DNA from: Pseudomonas sp. PSB18
Lineage (GTDB): Bacteria > Pseudomonadota > Gammaproteobacteria > Pseudomonadales > Pseudomonadaceae
Length of the DNA: 64,000 nucleotides
Assembly (NCBI RefSeq): GCF_014596565.1
Contig: NZ_NOIN01000003.1
Coordinates: 1 to 64,000 of the forward strand
Direction of reading: 5' to 3'
Below the pieces are notes generated by a model that saw only the letters and a list, made by a program, of their open reading frames with translations, did not search any database and had not been told where the DNA came from. Positions 18,424-27,493 of the stretch are shown one piece after another (positions within the stretch are counted from its first letter, which is position 1; every line of letters begins with the position of its first letter). The translations under genes were made by a program, and so were the position numbers.

Positions 18424-18494
18424 TGTGGGAGCGAGCCTGCTCGCGATAGCGGTGGGTCAGGACTGACGCCATCGCGAGCAGGCTCGCTCCCACA
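18424..18494. repeat. REPIN, GTGGGAGCGAGCCTGCTCGCG family
   Basis: TGTGGGAGCGAGCCTGCTCG and its complement CGAGCAGGCTCGCTCCCACA enclose a short spacer, immediately after the rapA terminator. Confidence 0.88.
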
Positions 18495-18547
18495 GGGATT
18501 GCGGCGTATACAAATGCTGCTTATCCCGCAAGCACCCAAAAAACCCG

Positions 18548-19420
18548 TTACTGCCCCCGAGCGCTGAGCTGCTGTTGCAGGTGCTGGATCTGCGCTTGCA
18601 GGGTATTGATGTTGCGGGTGACCTGGCCGCGGAAGGCGTCGAACTCGGCGGTGTTGCCGTTATCCTGCTGGCTCTTGAGCACTATCATGTCCTGCTCCAG
18701 ACGCTCGATGGCAGGGTTCTGGTTGTTCCTTTTCAGGGCGGTGATATCGGCGCCGATGCTTTTGAGCTGGGCATCCAGGGCACCACCCTCGCCTTGGTTC
18801 TTCAGGGCGGTCACTTCCGCCGCCAGTGTCTTGACCTGGGCCTGGAGCTCCTTGTTGGCCGCTTGCAGCTGGGTGCTGACGTTCTGCTGTTCAGTGTCAT
18901 GGGCAATGAGCAGGGCCAGTTCCTTGTCGAGGTCGGCGGACGGACCAAAGGTGGCTTGCTGCTGTTTGTACTGTTCCTGCAGCTTGCTATCGAATTGCCG
19001 GCCCTGCTCCTGCAGCTTGTTGTCCAGCTGTTTGATCTGCAGCTTCAAGGCTTCGCTGTCGCTCATGACATTGGATTGACCGGCCACCACCTTGCCGGAA
19101 ATGTCCTGCAAGCGCCCCGCTGCGTCCTCACTGATTCGCGCGAAACTCTCTTGGGTCGCCACCAACTGCTGCTCCATCAGGGAAATCTGTTGGAAGCTCC
19201 ACCAGGCCAGGAAACCGAACGCACACAGCAACGCGCCGACCAGCGCCCACAGCGGCCCGGTGCTGGGTCCCTTGACCTTGGCCGCCGCAACGGGTGTCGG
19301 GCGCGCTTGCACATGAGGCTGACGGTTGGGCAGGAAGTCATCGTCATCGGGGACGTCGGCACGCATCCGCAGGCTCGGTACATCATCGAAGTCGTCGTGT
19401 TCATCATTACGCGTGGGCAT
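18548..19420 (-). CDS. Single-span membrane coiled-coil protein of unknown function
   Basis: A 290-aa protein from ATG 19420 (MPTRNDEHDDFDDVPSLRMR). The first ~55 residues are acidic and disordered, one transmembrane helix follows (GPLWALVGALLCAFGFLAWW, about residues 55-75), and the rest is a long Gln/Lys/Leu coiled coil ending LQHLQQQLSARGQ-like sequence with no globular domain. The layout resembles envelope tethers or cell-division accessory proteins; no family name is assignable. A frame-open upstream extension to 19486 lacks coding character. It is convergent with rapA. Confidence 0.82.
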   Translation of the reverse strand: MPTRNDEHDDFDDVPSLRMRADVPDDDDFLPNRQPHVQARPTPVAAAKVKGPSTGPLWALVGALLCAFGFLAWWSFQQISLMEQQLVATQESFARISEDAAGRLQDISGKVVAGQSNVMSDSEALKLQIKQLDNKLQEQGRQFDSKLQEQYKQQQATFGPSADLDKELALLIAHDTEQQNVSTQLQAANKELQAQVKTLAAEVTALKNQGEGGALDAQLKSIGADITALKRNNQNPAIERLEQDMIVLKSQQDNGNTAEFDAFRGQVTRNINTLQAQIQHLQQQLSARGQ

Positions 19421-19527
19421 GGATTCAACCTTTGAGAAACCAGTAATGGCTCGATGCGGCGAGTATAACCCCCTCGCCCGCCGCACCGATTGACCCCGAA
19501 CCCGGCACTCGGTTCATGACGGGCCGA

Positions 19528-20511
19528 TCAGCGGGCTTTCCACCAGGTGCAGAATTCATCGAGGGCGGTCCATAGGCTGACCTGCGGATCGTAATCGAGA
19601 TAATGCCGGGCCCGGCTGATGTCGAGGGTGAAATTTTTGTTCATGACCTGCATGCCCAGGCGCGACAGCGTCGGCTCGGGACGACCCGGCCACAATTTGC
19701 AGGCCCCTTCGTTCAACGCGGCCATGCTGTAGGCCAGCCCGTAGGAACGGTAACGCCTGACCTGTGGGACGTCCATCTGCCGCATCACATAGTTGACCAC
19801 GTCCCACAGCGGAATCGGCGCTCCATTGCTGATGTTGTAGGCCTTGCCCAAGGCTGAACCGGTGGCCAGCAGACTGCTGAGCAGTACCTCGTTGAGGTTG
19901 TGCACACTGGTGAAATCCACCTTGTTCAAACCGTTGCCAATAATCGCCAGGCGCCCCTTGCGCTGCATGTTCAACAGGCGCGGGAAGATGCTCATGTCGC
20001 CAGCACCGGTCACGAAGCGCGGCCGCAGGGCCAGCACTTCAAGGCCGAACTCCTGGGCGCCGAAGACTTTCTGCTCGGCCAGGTATTTGGTGGCGGCATA
20101 GGGATGCCCGAAGCGCTTGGGCACTTGCTCCTCGGTCAGCCCGAGGTGGTCACGGCCATCGAAATAGATCGAGGGTGACGACAGGTGCACCAGGCGCCGG
20201 ACCTTTTGCTTGAGGCAGGCCTCGACAACGTTTTCCGTGAGCTGGACGTTGCCCTGGTGAAAATCCTGATAGCGCCCCCACAACCCCACGGAGCCGGCGC
20301 AATGCACCACCGCCTCGACGTCCAGGCACAGATCACGGGCCAACAGCGGATCGCTCAGATCCCCCGGGACGAATTGCGCACCGCGACGCACCAGGTGTTC
20401 CACGCTCTCGGCCCGGCGTCCGTTGACCCTTACATCCAGGCCCTGCTCCAGGGCGAAACGCGCAAAGCGCCCGCCGATGAAGCCGCTTGCGCCGGTAACC
20501 AGAATTTTCAT
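19528..20511 (-). CDS. NAD(P)-dependent epimerase/dehydratase (extended SDR)
   Basis: A 327-aa extended short-chain dehydrogenase from ATG 20511 (MKILVTGASGFIGGRF). The Rossmann motif GASGFIGG is at residues 7-14 and the catalytic Tyr and Lys are in HPYAATKYLAE near residue 155, preceded by HLSSPSIYFDG. The family includes 3-beta-hydroxysteroid dehydrogenases and sugar epimerases; the substrate cannot be told. It lies ~80 bp downstream of argP on the same strand, the same neighbourhood as in P. aeruginosa PA4361-PA4363, as I recall it. Confidence 0.85.
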   Translation of the reverse strand: MKILVTGASGFIGGRFARFALEQGLDVRVNGRRAESVEHLVRRGAQFVPGDLSDPLLARDLCLDVEAVVHCAGSVGLWGRYQDFHQGNVQLTENVVEACLKQKVRRLVHLSSPSIYFDGRDHLGLTEEQVPKRFGHPYAATKYLAEQKVFGAQEFGLEVLALRPRFVTGAGDMSIFPRLLNMQRKGRLAIIGNGLNKVDFTSVHNLNEVLLSSLLATGSALGKAYNISNGAPIPLWDVVNYVMRQMDVPQVRRYRSYGLAYSMAALNEGACKLWPGRPEPTLSRLGMQVMNKNFTLDISRARHYLDYDPQVSLWTALDEFCTWWKAR

Positions 20512-20589
20512 GAATGCTCCCAACCCGTGCAGTGGCGAGCCTTGAGCCGCCACGGCCAATTAATCTGTGCGCCGCTTGCGGCTTGACGC

Positions 20590-21489
20590 TTATTGCGGCT
20601 CCCAAGGCACCAGCCAGCGCTTTGAGAAGTGAATCAATTGATCGGTCAACAGCCCGAGCAATTGCCCACCATTGCGCCAATGATGCCAGTACAACGGCAC
20701 ATCGATTGTTTTATCTGCCAGCAACTCCACCAACACCCCACGCGCCAGCTGTTCACGCATTTGCAGTTCCGGCACCAGCCCCCAGCCAAGCCCCGCTTCG
20801 GCGAGGCGGATGAAACCTTCTGAAGAAGGACACAAATGGTGTTCGAAACCGCCTTCGACGCCGAGGGAAGCGAGGTAGCGGTGCTGCAGGAAATCATCCG
20901 GGCCGAACACCAGGGCCGGCGTGCGAGCCAATTGCTCGGCACGCACGCCGTCGGGGAAGTGCCGGGCGATGAAGGCCGGGCTCGCCAGCGCACGATAGCG
21001 CATGGCGCCCAGCAATACGCTGCGGGCCCCGGCCACCGGGCGCTCGTTGGCGCAGACACACGCTGCCACCTCGCCGGCGCGCATGCGTTTGAGACCGACG
21101 GTCTGGTCCTCGACCACCAAGTCCATCAACAGGTGATGCTCGGCGCAGAAATCGCCCACGGCCGCCGCCCACCAGGTCGCCAGGCTGTCGGCATTCAGGG
21201 CGATGCGCAGGCGTTCGGGCAGGCCCTCTTCATCCAGTGCTGGCACCAGGCTTTGCAGATCGCGCTCCAGCAAACGCACCTGTTGGACATGGTTGAGCAA
21301 GCGACGACCGATCTCGGTGGGGGCCGGTGGCGTGGCGCGCACCAGCACAGGCTGGCCGACTCGCGCCTCCAGCAGCTTGATCCGTTGGGAAACAGCCGAT
21401 TGCGACAACCCCAGCACTTGGGCGGCGCGCTCGAAGCCGGCCTGCTCCACTACCGCAGCCAGGGCTGCCAGCAATTTGTAATCGAACAT
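20590..21489 (-). CDS. argP: LysR-family regulator ArgP
   Basis: A 299-aa LysR-type regulator. The N-terminal HTH is AAQVLGLSQSAVSQRIKLLE (about residues 22-41) and a substrate-binding domain follows. Start MFDYKLLAALAAVVEQAGFE at ATG 21489 matches ArgP/IciA. In enteric bacteria ArgP activates argO, the basic amino acid exporter, in response to Arg or Lys. Here a LysE/ArgO-type gene lies on the opposite strand just beyond a small ACT-like gene, which supports the assignment. Confidence 0.9.
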   Translation of the reverse strand: MFDYKLLAALAAVVEQAGFERAAQVLGLSQSAVSQRIKLLEARVGQPVLVRATPPAPTEIGRRLLNHVQQVRLLERDLQSLVPALDEEGLPERLRIALNADSLATWWAAAVGDFCAEHHLLMDLVVEDQTVGLKRMRAGEVAACVCANERPVAGARSVLLGAMRYRALASPAFIARHFPDGVRAEQLARTPALVFGPDDFLQHRYLASLGVEGGFEHHLCPSSEGFIRLAEAGLGWGLVPELQMREQLARGVLVELLADKTIDVPLYWHHWRNGGQLLGLLTDQLIHFSKRWLVPWEPQ

Positions 21490-21579
21490 CAGTATTCCTA
21501 ATGAGCAATCAGCAAGATTTGTTTTTCTTATACAGCTTCCGACCGGAAAATGACCAGCATTCACTTGGAGGAGCGAGCC

Positions 21580-21981
21580 ATGTCTGGCGAAACATCATTG
21601 AACACCCTGCTGCGCAGCATGAGCCCGCAACTCAATCCGGGCGAATACGTGTTCTGTAGCCTGCCCGACGGCCGGGTCCCGGCGGACATCACGATCGTCG
21701 GCAGCTTCCTTGAGCGCGAGGGCCTGACGGTGATCCTGGAAAAATCCCAGGCGCAAAAGGCTGGCCTGAGCTTCGACTATGTCGCCGCGTGGATCACCCT
21801 CAACGTGCACTCGGCCCTGCAGGCCGTGGGACTGACCGCAGCCTTCGCCACGGCGCTTGGCGATGCCGGCATCAGTTGCAACGTGATCGCCGGTTACTAC
21901 CACGACCATCTGTTCGTCGGTCACGACGATGCTGAGCAGGCCATGGCTGTGCTCAAGCAATTGGCCGCGAACGGGGAGTAA
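21580..21981 (+). CDS. Small ACT-domain-like protein coupled to argO
   Basis: A 133-aa protein from ATG 21580 with GGAGGA upstream (MSGETSLNTLLRSMSPQLNP). It contains LPDGRVPADITIVGSFLERE and ends with a typical ACT-like beta-alpha-beta strand (GISCNVIAGYYHDHLFVGHD). Its TAA shares one base with the ATG of the exporter gene, so the two are cotranslated. ACT folds often bind amino acids, so a ligand-sensing role in basic amino acid export is plausible but unproven. Confidence 0.82.
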   Translation: MSGETSLNTLLRSMSPQLNPGEYVFCSLPDGRVPADITIVGSFLEREGLTVILEKSQAQKAGLSFDYVAAWITLNVHSALQAVGLTAAFATALGDAGISCNVIAGYYHDHLFVGHDDAEQAMAVLKQLAANGE

Positions 21982-22589
21982 TGTCTATGTGGCAAAGCTA
22001 TGTGAACGGGCTGCTGGTGGCCCTCGGGCTGATCATGGCCATCGGCGCCCAGAACGCGTTTGTGCTGGCCCAGAGCCTGCGTCGCGAACATCATTTGCCC
22101 GTGGCCGCGCTATGCGTCACCTGCGACGCGCTGCTGGTCATGGCCGGCGTGTTCGGGCTGGCTACGTTGCTGGCGCAGAGCCCGTTGTTGCTATCGATCG
22201 CCCGCTGGGGTGGTGCGGCGTTCCTGCTCTGGTACGCCAGCCTCGCCTTGCGCCGGGCCTGTTCGAAGCAGAGCCTGCAACAGGGCGAAAACCAGGCCGT
22301 GCGCTCACTGCGGGCGGTGTTGCTCAGCGCGCTGGCCGTGACGCTGCTCAACCCCCACGTCTACCTCGATACCGTGCTGCTGATCGGCTCCCTCGGTGCC
22401 CAGCAGAGCGTGCCCGGGGCCTATGTCGTGGGCGCCGCCAGTGCCTCGCTGCTGTGGTTCTTCACCCTGGCCATCGGCGCCGCATGGCTGGCTCCCTGGC
22501 TGGCTCGCCCGAGCACCTGGCGGATCCTCGACCTGCTGGTGGCGGTGATGATGTTCGCCGTGGCGGGGCAGTTGATCGTCATGGGCTGA
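21981..22589 (+). CDS. argO: LysE/ArgO-family basic amino acid exporter
   Basis: A 202-aa inner-membrane protein with six hydrophobic segments and the LysE signature GLIMAIGAQNAFVLAQSLRR at the N-terminus plus TLLNPHVYLDTVLLIGS in the middle. This LysE/ArgO subgroup exports Arg or Lys. The start could be ATG 21981 or the second Met at 21987 (MWQSYVNG). It is coupled to the ACT-like gene and divergent from argP, which probably controls the pair. Confidence 0.88.
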   Translation: MSMWQSYVNGLLVALGLIMAIGAQNAFVLAQSLRREHHLPVAALCVTCDALLVMAGVFGLATLLAQSPLLLSIARWGGAAFLLWYASLALRRACSKQSLQQGENQAVRSLRAVLLSALAVTLLNPHVYLDTVLLIGSLGAQQSVPGAYVVGAASASLLWFFTLAIGAAWLAPWLARPSTWRILDLLVAVMMFAVAGQLIVMG

Positions 22590-22763
22590 TTATTCGAAAC
22601 CGCTCTGGAACCTCTATCCCACACAGTTGTTGCGTGGTTATGCCGCACCCCCGGTGCTATGATCCGACCCTGCGCCGCAAAGAGTACAAACTCCCCGGCG
22701 CTAGTCCGGCCGCCCGTGATCGGCCTTGCGCTCACCGCAACTGACCTGATTAGGAGAATCACC

Positions 22764-23360
22764 ATGGCTTTCGAATTGCCGCCGCTGCCCTACGCACACG
22801 ATGCACTGCAGCCGCACATCTCCAAAGAGACTCTGGAATTCCACCACGACAAGCACCACAACACCTACGTCGTGAACCTGAACAACCTGGTGCCTGGCAC
22901 CGAGTTCGAAGGCAAGACCCTGGAAGAAATCGTCAAGACTTCCTCGGGCGGCATCTTCAACAACGCCGCTCAGGTCTGGAACCACACCTTTTACTGGAAC
23001 TGCCTGGCACCCAACGCCGGCGGTCAACCTACCGGCGCACTGGCTGAAGCCATCAACAAGGCCTTCGGTTCGTTCGACAAGTTCAAGGAAGAGTTCAGCA
23101 AGACGTCCATCGGCACCTTCGGTTCCGGCTGGGGCTGGCTGGTGAAAAAGGCTGACGGTTCCCTGGCCCTGGCCAGCACCATCGGCGCCGGCAACCCGCT
23201 GACCAGCGGCGACACCCCACTGCTGACCTGCGACGTCTGGGAGCACGCCTACTACATCGACTACCGTAACCTTCGCCCGAAATACGTCGAAGCGTTCTGG
23301 AACCTGGTCAACTGGAAATTCGTGGCCGAACAGTTCGAAGGCAAGGCTTTCACCGCCTAA
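22764..23360 (+). CDS. sodB: Iron superoxide dismutase SodB
   Basis: Cytosolic Fe-SOD of 198 aa, converting superoxide to peroxide and oxygen. Metal ligands are His27, His74, Asp157 and His161 ([25 protein letters not shown]). The Fe-type marker [13 protein letters not shown] is present. The start [15 protein letters not shown] at ATG 22764 has TAGGAGA upstream; longer frames are excluded by the conserved N-terminus. Downstream neighbour bifA is the same as in P. aeruginosa (PA4366-PA4367). A strong terminator follows. Confidence 0.98.
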   Translation: MAFELPPLPYAHDALQPHISKETLEFHHDKHHNTYVVNLNNLVPGTEFEGKTLEEIVKTSSGGIFNNAAQVWNHTFYWNCLAPNAGGQPTGALAEAINKAFGSFDKFKEEFSKTSIGTFGSGWGWLVKKADGSLALASTIGAGNPLTSGDTPLLTCDVWEHAYYIDYRNLRPKYVEAFWNLVNWKFVAEQFEGKAFTA

Positions 23361-23380
23361 GCTTCGATCCCATGCCCGAC

Positions 23381-23413
23381 AAAAAAACCCGGCACCTTGC
23401 CGGGTTTTTTTTG
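23381..23413 (+). terminator. Intrinsic terminator after sodB
   Basis: AAAAAAACCCGGC and GCCGGGTTTTTTTT form a short GC stem with a T run, 20 bases after the stop. Confidence 0.92.
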
Positions 23414-23669
23414 CCCGGTATAAATGCCCGCCCCCGGTTTCGAGCGGATGACCTCACGTCCGAATCCCAACAAAAATTCCTTCGAGGCCTCAAGTTGCGG
23501 GCCTCTGCAACCGACACAATGACCGTAGAGCAATCACTCTGGAAGAACCGCATATCGGCCATGTTCCAGGCAAAATCCCTTGTGTTTGATTGTCCCTTTG
23601 ACTGACATCACAGGATTGCCAATACTCATGGCAACTTGACGCTACCCGCACGGTACAAGGAATCCCTCT
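23414..23669. other. Intergenic region upstream of bifA
   Basis: About 255 bp between the sodB terminator and bifA. I see no gene, no clear FleQ-like palindrome and no convincing sigma-70 pair; the bifA promoter presumably lies here. Confidence 0.4.
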
Positions 23670-25721
23670 TTGAAGCTGGAACTCAAGAACAGCTTGTCTG
23701 TGAAGTTGCTCCGGGTCGTGCTCCTTTCGGCATTGATCGTTGGCATGATTTTGAGCTGCGCTCAGATCGTGTTCGATGCCTATAAAACCAACCGGGCCGT
23801 CGCCAGCGATGCCCAGCGCATTCTCGATATGTTTCGCGATCCCTCGACCCAGGCCGTCTACAGCCTCGACCGGGAAATGGGTATGCAAGTGATCGAAGGG
23901 CTGTTCCAGGACGAAGCCGTCCGCATGGCCTCCATCGGTCACCCTCACGAAACCATGCTCGCCGAAAAGACCCGGCCCTTGCAGTATTCCGAAAGCCGTT
24001 GGCTGACCGACCTGATCCTGGGCAAGGAACGCACCTTCACCACGCAATTGGTCGGCCGCGGCCCCTACAGCGAATATTACGGCGACCTGAGCATCACCCT
24101 GGACACCGCCACCTATGGCCAGGGTTTCATCATCAGCTCCGTGATCATTTTCGTCTCGGGCATGTTGCGGGCCCTGGCAATGGGCCTGGTGTTGTACCTG
24201 GTCTATCACTGGCTGCTGACCAAGCCGCTGTCACGGATCATCGAACACCTGACGGAGATCAATCCCGATCGCCCCAGCGCCCACAAGATTCCGCAGCTTC
24301 GCGGCCACGAGCAGAACGAGCTGGGCCTGTGGATCAACACGGCCAACCAATTGCTCGCCTCCATCGAACGCAATACACACCTGCGCCACGAAGCGGAAAA
24401 CAGTCTGCTGCGGATGGCCCAGTACGACTTCCTCACCGGCCTGCCCAACCGCCAGCAGCTCCAGCAGCAACTGGACAAGATCCTGGTGGATGCCGGCCGC
24501 CTGCAACGCCGGGTGGCGGTGCTGTGCGTGGGGCTGGATGACTTCAAGAGCATCAACGAACAGTTCAGCTACCAGACCGGCGACCAACTGCTGCTGGCCC
24601 TGGCCGATCGACTGCGGGCCCACAGCGGCCGCCTGGGTGCGCTGGCACGACTGGGAGGCGACCAGTTCGCCCTGGTGCAGGCCGACATCGAGCAGCCTTA
24701 CGAAGCCGCCGAGCTGTCGCAAAGCATCCTCGACGACCTGGAGGCCCCCTTCGCCCTTGACGATCAGGAAATCCGCCTGCGCGCCACCATTGGCATCACG
24801 CTATTCCCCGAGGACGGTGACAGCACCGAGAAGCTGTTGCAGAAAGCCGAGCAGACCATGACCCTGGCCAAGACCCGCTCGCGCAACCGCTACCAGTTCT
24901 ACATCGCCAGCGTCGACAGCGAAATGCGCCGCCGTCGCGAGTTGGAGAAAGATTTGCGCGAGGCCCTGGTGCGCGACCAGTTCACCCTGGTCTACCAACC
25001 GCAGATCAGCTACCGCGACTTGCGGGTGGTGGGCACCGAGGCACTGATCCGCTGGCACCATCCCGAACACGGTTTCGTGCCGCCGGATCTGTTCATCCCA
25101 CTGGCCGAGCAGAACGGCACCATCATTGCCATCGGCGAATGGGTCCTGGACCAGGCTTGCAAGCAACTGCGCGAATGGCACGACCAGGGTTTCGTCGACA
25201 TGCGCATGGCGGTGAACCTGTCCACCGTGCAATTGCACCACGCCGAACTGCCCCGGGTGGTGAACAACTTCCTGCAGATGTACCGGTTGCCGCCTCGCAG
25301 CCTGGAGCTCGAAGTCACCGAAACCGGCCTGATGGAAGACATCACCACCGCTGCCCAGCACTTGCTGAGCCTGCGCCGCTCCGGCGCGTTGATTGCCATC
25401 GACGACTTCGGGACCGGCTATTCGTCGCTGAGTTACCTCAAGAGCCTGCCGCTGGACAAGATCAAGATCGACAAGAGCTTCGTCCAGGACCTGCTCGATG
25501 ACGAAGACGACGCGACCATCGTCCGCGCCATCATCCAGTTGGGTAAAAGCCTCGGGATGCAGGTGATCGCCGAAGGCGTCGAGACGATCGAGCAGGAAGC
25601 CTACATCATCGCCGAAGGCTGCCATGAAGGTCAGGGCTACTACTACAGCAAACCCCTGCCGGCACGGGAGCTGGGTATTTATCTGAAACAGGCGCAGCGC
25701 AGCAAGGCCTCCGTTCTCTGA
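23670..25721 (+). CDS. bifA: Cyclic-di-GMP phosphodiesterase BifA
   Basis: A 683-aa inner-membrane protein starting at TTG 23670 with AAGGA eight bases upstream. One membrane helix lies near residues 13-33, a periplasmic domain follows (about 35-150), then a second helix (about 153-180), a degenerate GGDEF domain with ARLGGDQF near residue 329, and an EAL domain with EAL at 457-459, DDFGTGYSSLSYL and EGVET. The Glu-to-Gln change in GGDQF predicts no cyclase activity, while the EAL motifs look intact. P. aeruginosa BifA has the same layout and neighbour (sodB); it controls biofilm formation and swarming. Confidence 0.94.
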   Translation: MKLELKNSLSVKLLRVVLLSALIVGMILSCAQIVFDAYKTNRAVASDAQRILDMFRDPSTQAVYSLDREMGMQVIEGLFQDEAVRMASIGHPHETMLAEKTRPLQYSESRWLTDLILGKERTFTTQLVGRGPYSEYYGDLSITLDTATYGQGFIISSVIIFVSGMLRALAMGLVLYLVYHWLLTKPLSRIIEHLTEINPDRPSAHKIPQLRGHEQNELGLWINTANQLLASIERNTHLRHEAENSLLRMAQYDFLTGLPNRQQLQQQLDKILVDAGRLQRRVAVLCVGLDDFKSINEQFSYQTGDQLLLALADRLRAHSGRLGALARLGGDQFALVQADIEQPYEAAELSQSILDDLEAPFALDDQEIRLRATIGITLFPEDGDSTEKLLQKAEQTMTLAKTRSRNRYQFYIASVDSEMRRRRELEKDLREALVRDQFTLVYQPQISYRDLRVVGTEALIRWHHPEHGFVPPDLFIPLAEQNGTIIAIGEWVLDQACKQLREWHDQGFVDMRMAVNLSTVQLHHAELPRVVNNFLQMYRLPPRSLELEVTETGLMEDITTAAQHLLSLRRSGALIAIDDFGTGYSSLSYLKSLPLDKIKIDKSFVQDLLDDEDDATIVRAIIQLGKSLGMQVIAEGVETIEQEAYIIAEGCHEGQGYYYSKPLPARELGIYLKQAQRSKASVL

Positions 25722-25729
25722 CGCTCTAA

Positions 25730-25800
25730 AGATCGCAGGCTTGGCCGGCTCCTACAGAGGAATCGTATTTTTCTGTAGGAACTGACCAAGCCTGCGATCT
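25730..25800. repeat. REP pair, AGATCGCAGGCTTGGCC type
   Basis: AGATCGCAGGCTTGG and its complement CCAAGCCTGCGATCT flank GGCTCCTACAG and CTGTAGGA. It is a third REP family, placed nine bases after the bifA stop, where it may serve as transcript end. Confidence 0.8.
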
Positions 25801-25923
25801 GCGTACATTAAATAAGAAATATTTACAGGCGCAGCTCTTTACACATAATGCAAATCTTTCGCATTATGTTGCAGCTTTTGCGCACCCTCGCGTCCCCTCC
25901 ATTTTCGAAGCAGGATGTTTGCC

Positions 25924-27267
25924 ATGATTCGTATGCCCCTGGCTACCGCCAGTCTGCTGGCTATCGCCATTTCCCTCGCCGGCTGCGGCGAAGGCAAGGA
26001 CAAGGCTGCCGCGCCGCAAGCGCCAACGCCTGCCGCCAGCACTGCGGCACCGGCCGCCCCCGCTGCCGCCGGCAAACTCGACGAAGCCGCCGCCAAGGCC
26101 GTCGTCGCGCACTATGCCGATATGGTCTATGCCGTCTACAGCGATGCCGAATCTACCGCAAAAACCCTGCAAACCGCCGTCGACGCGTTCCTGGCCAAGC
26201 CGAACGCCGACACCCTGAAAGCCGCCCGGGCTGCCTGGGTCGCCGCACGCGTGCCTTACCTGCAGAGCGAAGTGTTCCGCTTCGGCAACACCATCATCGA
26301 CGACTGGGAAGGCCAGGTGAACGCCTGGCCCCTGGACGAAGGCCTGATCGACTACGTCGACAAATCCTACGAGCACGCACTGGGTAACCCGGGCGCCACC
26401 GCCAATATCATCGCCAACACCGAAGTCCAGGTGGGTGAGGACAAGGTCGATGTGAAAGACATCACCCCGGAAAAACTCGCCAGCCTGAATGAGCTGGGTG
26501 GTTCCGAGGCCAACGTCGCCACCGGCTACCACGCCATCGAATTCCTGCTGTGGGGCCAGGACCTCAACGGCACCGGCCCGGGTGCCGGCAATCGCCCGGC
26601 TTCCGACTACCTGGAAGGCGCCGGCGCCACTGGCGGCCATAACGACCGTCGTCGTGCCTACCTCAAGTCCGTGACCCAATTGCTGGTCAGCGACCTGGAG
26701 GAAATGGTCGGCAACTGGAAGCCGAACGTGGCCGACAACTACCGCGCCACCTTGGAAGCGGAACCTGCCGAAAGCGGCCTGCGCAAGATGCTGTTCGGCA
26801 TGGGCAGCCTGTCCCTCGGTGAACTGGCGGGCGAGCGCATGAAAGTATCCCTGGAAGCCAACTCGCCAGAAGACGAGCAGGACTGCTTCAGCGACAACAC
26901 CCACAACTCGCACTTCTACGACGCCAAGGGCGTGCGTAACGTGTACCTGGGCGAATACACCCGCGTCGACGGTACCAAGATGACCGGCGCCAGCCTGTCG
27001 TCCCTGGTGGCCAAGGCCGACCCGGCCGCGGACACCGCGCTCAAGGCGGACCTGGCCGACACCGAAGCCAAGATCCAGGTCATGGTCGATCACGCCAACA
27101 AGGGTGAGCACTACGACCAGTTGATCGCCGCCGGCAACACCGCCGGCAACCAGATCGTCCGCGATGCCATCGCCGCCCTGGTCAAGCAGACCGGTTCGAT
27201 CGAACAGGCTGCCGGCAAACTGGGCATCAGCGACCTGAACCCGGACAACGCCGATCACGAGTTCTGA
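25924..27267 (+). CDS. Imelysin-family lipoprotein (IcmP-like)
   Basis: A 447-aa lipoprotein from ATG 25924. The signal peptide MIRMPLATASLLAIAISLAG is followed by lipobox Cys21 with Gly at +2, so outer-membrane retention is likely. An Ala/Pro linker leads to a peptidase M75/imelysin domain with GYHAIEFLLWGQDL (the GxHxxE motif, about residue 201) and HNDRRRAYLKSV. P. aeruginosa IcmP, first described as an insulin-cleaving protease, has this length and lies near sodB-bifA; imelysins are now often linked to iron uptake. An ATG three codons upstream has poorer Shine-Dalgarno spacing. Confidence 0.87.
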   Translation: MIRMPLATASLLAIAISLAGCGEGKDKAAAPQAPTPAASTAAPAAPAAAGKLDEAAAKAVVAHYADMVYAVYSDAESTAKTLQTAVDAFLAKPNADTLKAARAAWVAARVPYLQSEVFRFGNTIIDDWEGQVNAWPLDEGLIDYVDKSYEHALGNPGATANIIANTEVQVGEDKVDVKDITPEKLASLNELGGSEANVATGYHAIEFLLWGQDLNGTGPGAGNRPASDYLEGAGATGGHNDRRRAYLKSVTQLLVSDLEEMVGNWKPNVADNYRATLEAEPAESGLRKMLFGMGSLSLGELAGERMKVSLEANSPEDEQDCFSDNTHNSHFYDAKGVRNVYLGEYTRVDGTKMTGASLSSLVAKADPAADTALKADLADTEAKIQVMVDHANKGEHYDQLIAAGNTAGNQIVRDAIAALVKQTGSIEQAAGKLGISDLNPDNADHEF

Positions 27268-27283
27268 TCAGCGCTGGCTGACT

Positions 27284-27312
27284 GAAAAAGGCGACCTCAG
27301 GGTCGCCTTTTT
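27284..27312 (+). terminator. Intrinsic terminator after the imelysin gene
   Basis: AAAAAGGCGACC-TCAG-GGTCGCCTTTTT, 16 bases after the stop codon. Confidence 0.92.
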
Positions 27313-27343
27313 CATTGGCGCCACCGAAAAGCCGAACACTGTC

Positions 27344-27440
27344 TTGTGGCGAGGGGATTTATCCCCGCTGGGCTGCGAAGCAGACCTAAAAAAGCAAGGG
27401 CCGCTCCGCGCCCCAGCGGGGATAAATCCCCTCGCCACAA
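27344..27440. repeat. REP pair, TTGTGGCGAGGGGATTTATC type
   Basis: TTGTGGCGAGGGGATTTATC and its complement GATAAATCCCCTCGCCACAA enclose a ~55-bp spacer; partial extra copies (CTCTCGCCACAAAT, CCCCTCGCCG) trail to 27478. A fourth REP family. Confidence 0.85.
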
Positions 27441-27493
27441 ATAAATTCTCTCGCCACAAATAGATCCCCTCGCCGCGGGTCTTTGAGATCACA

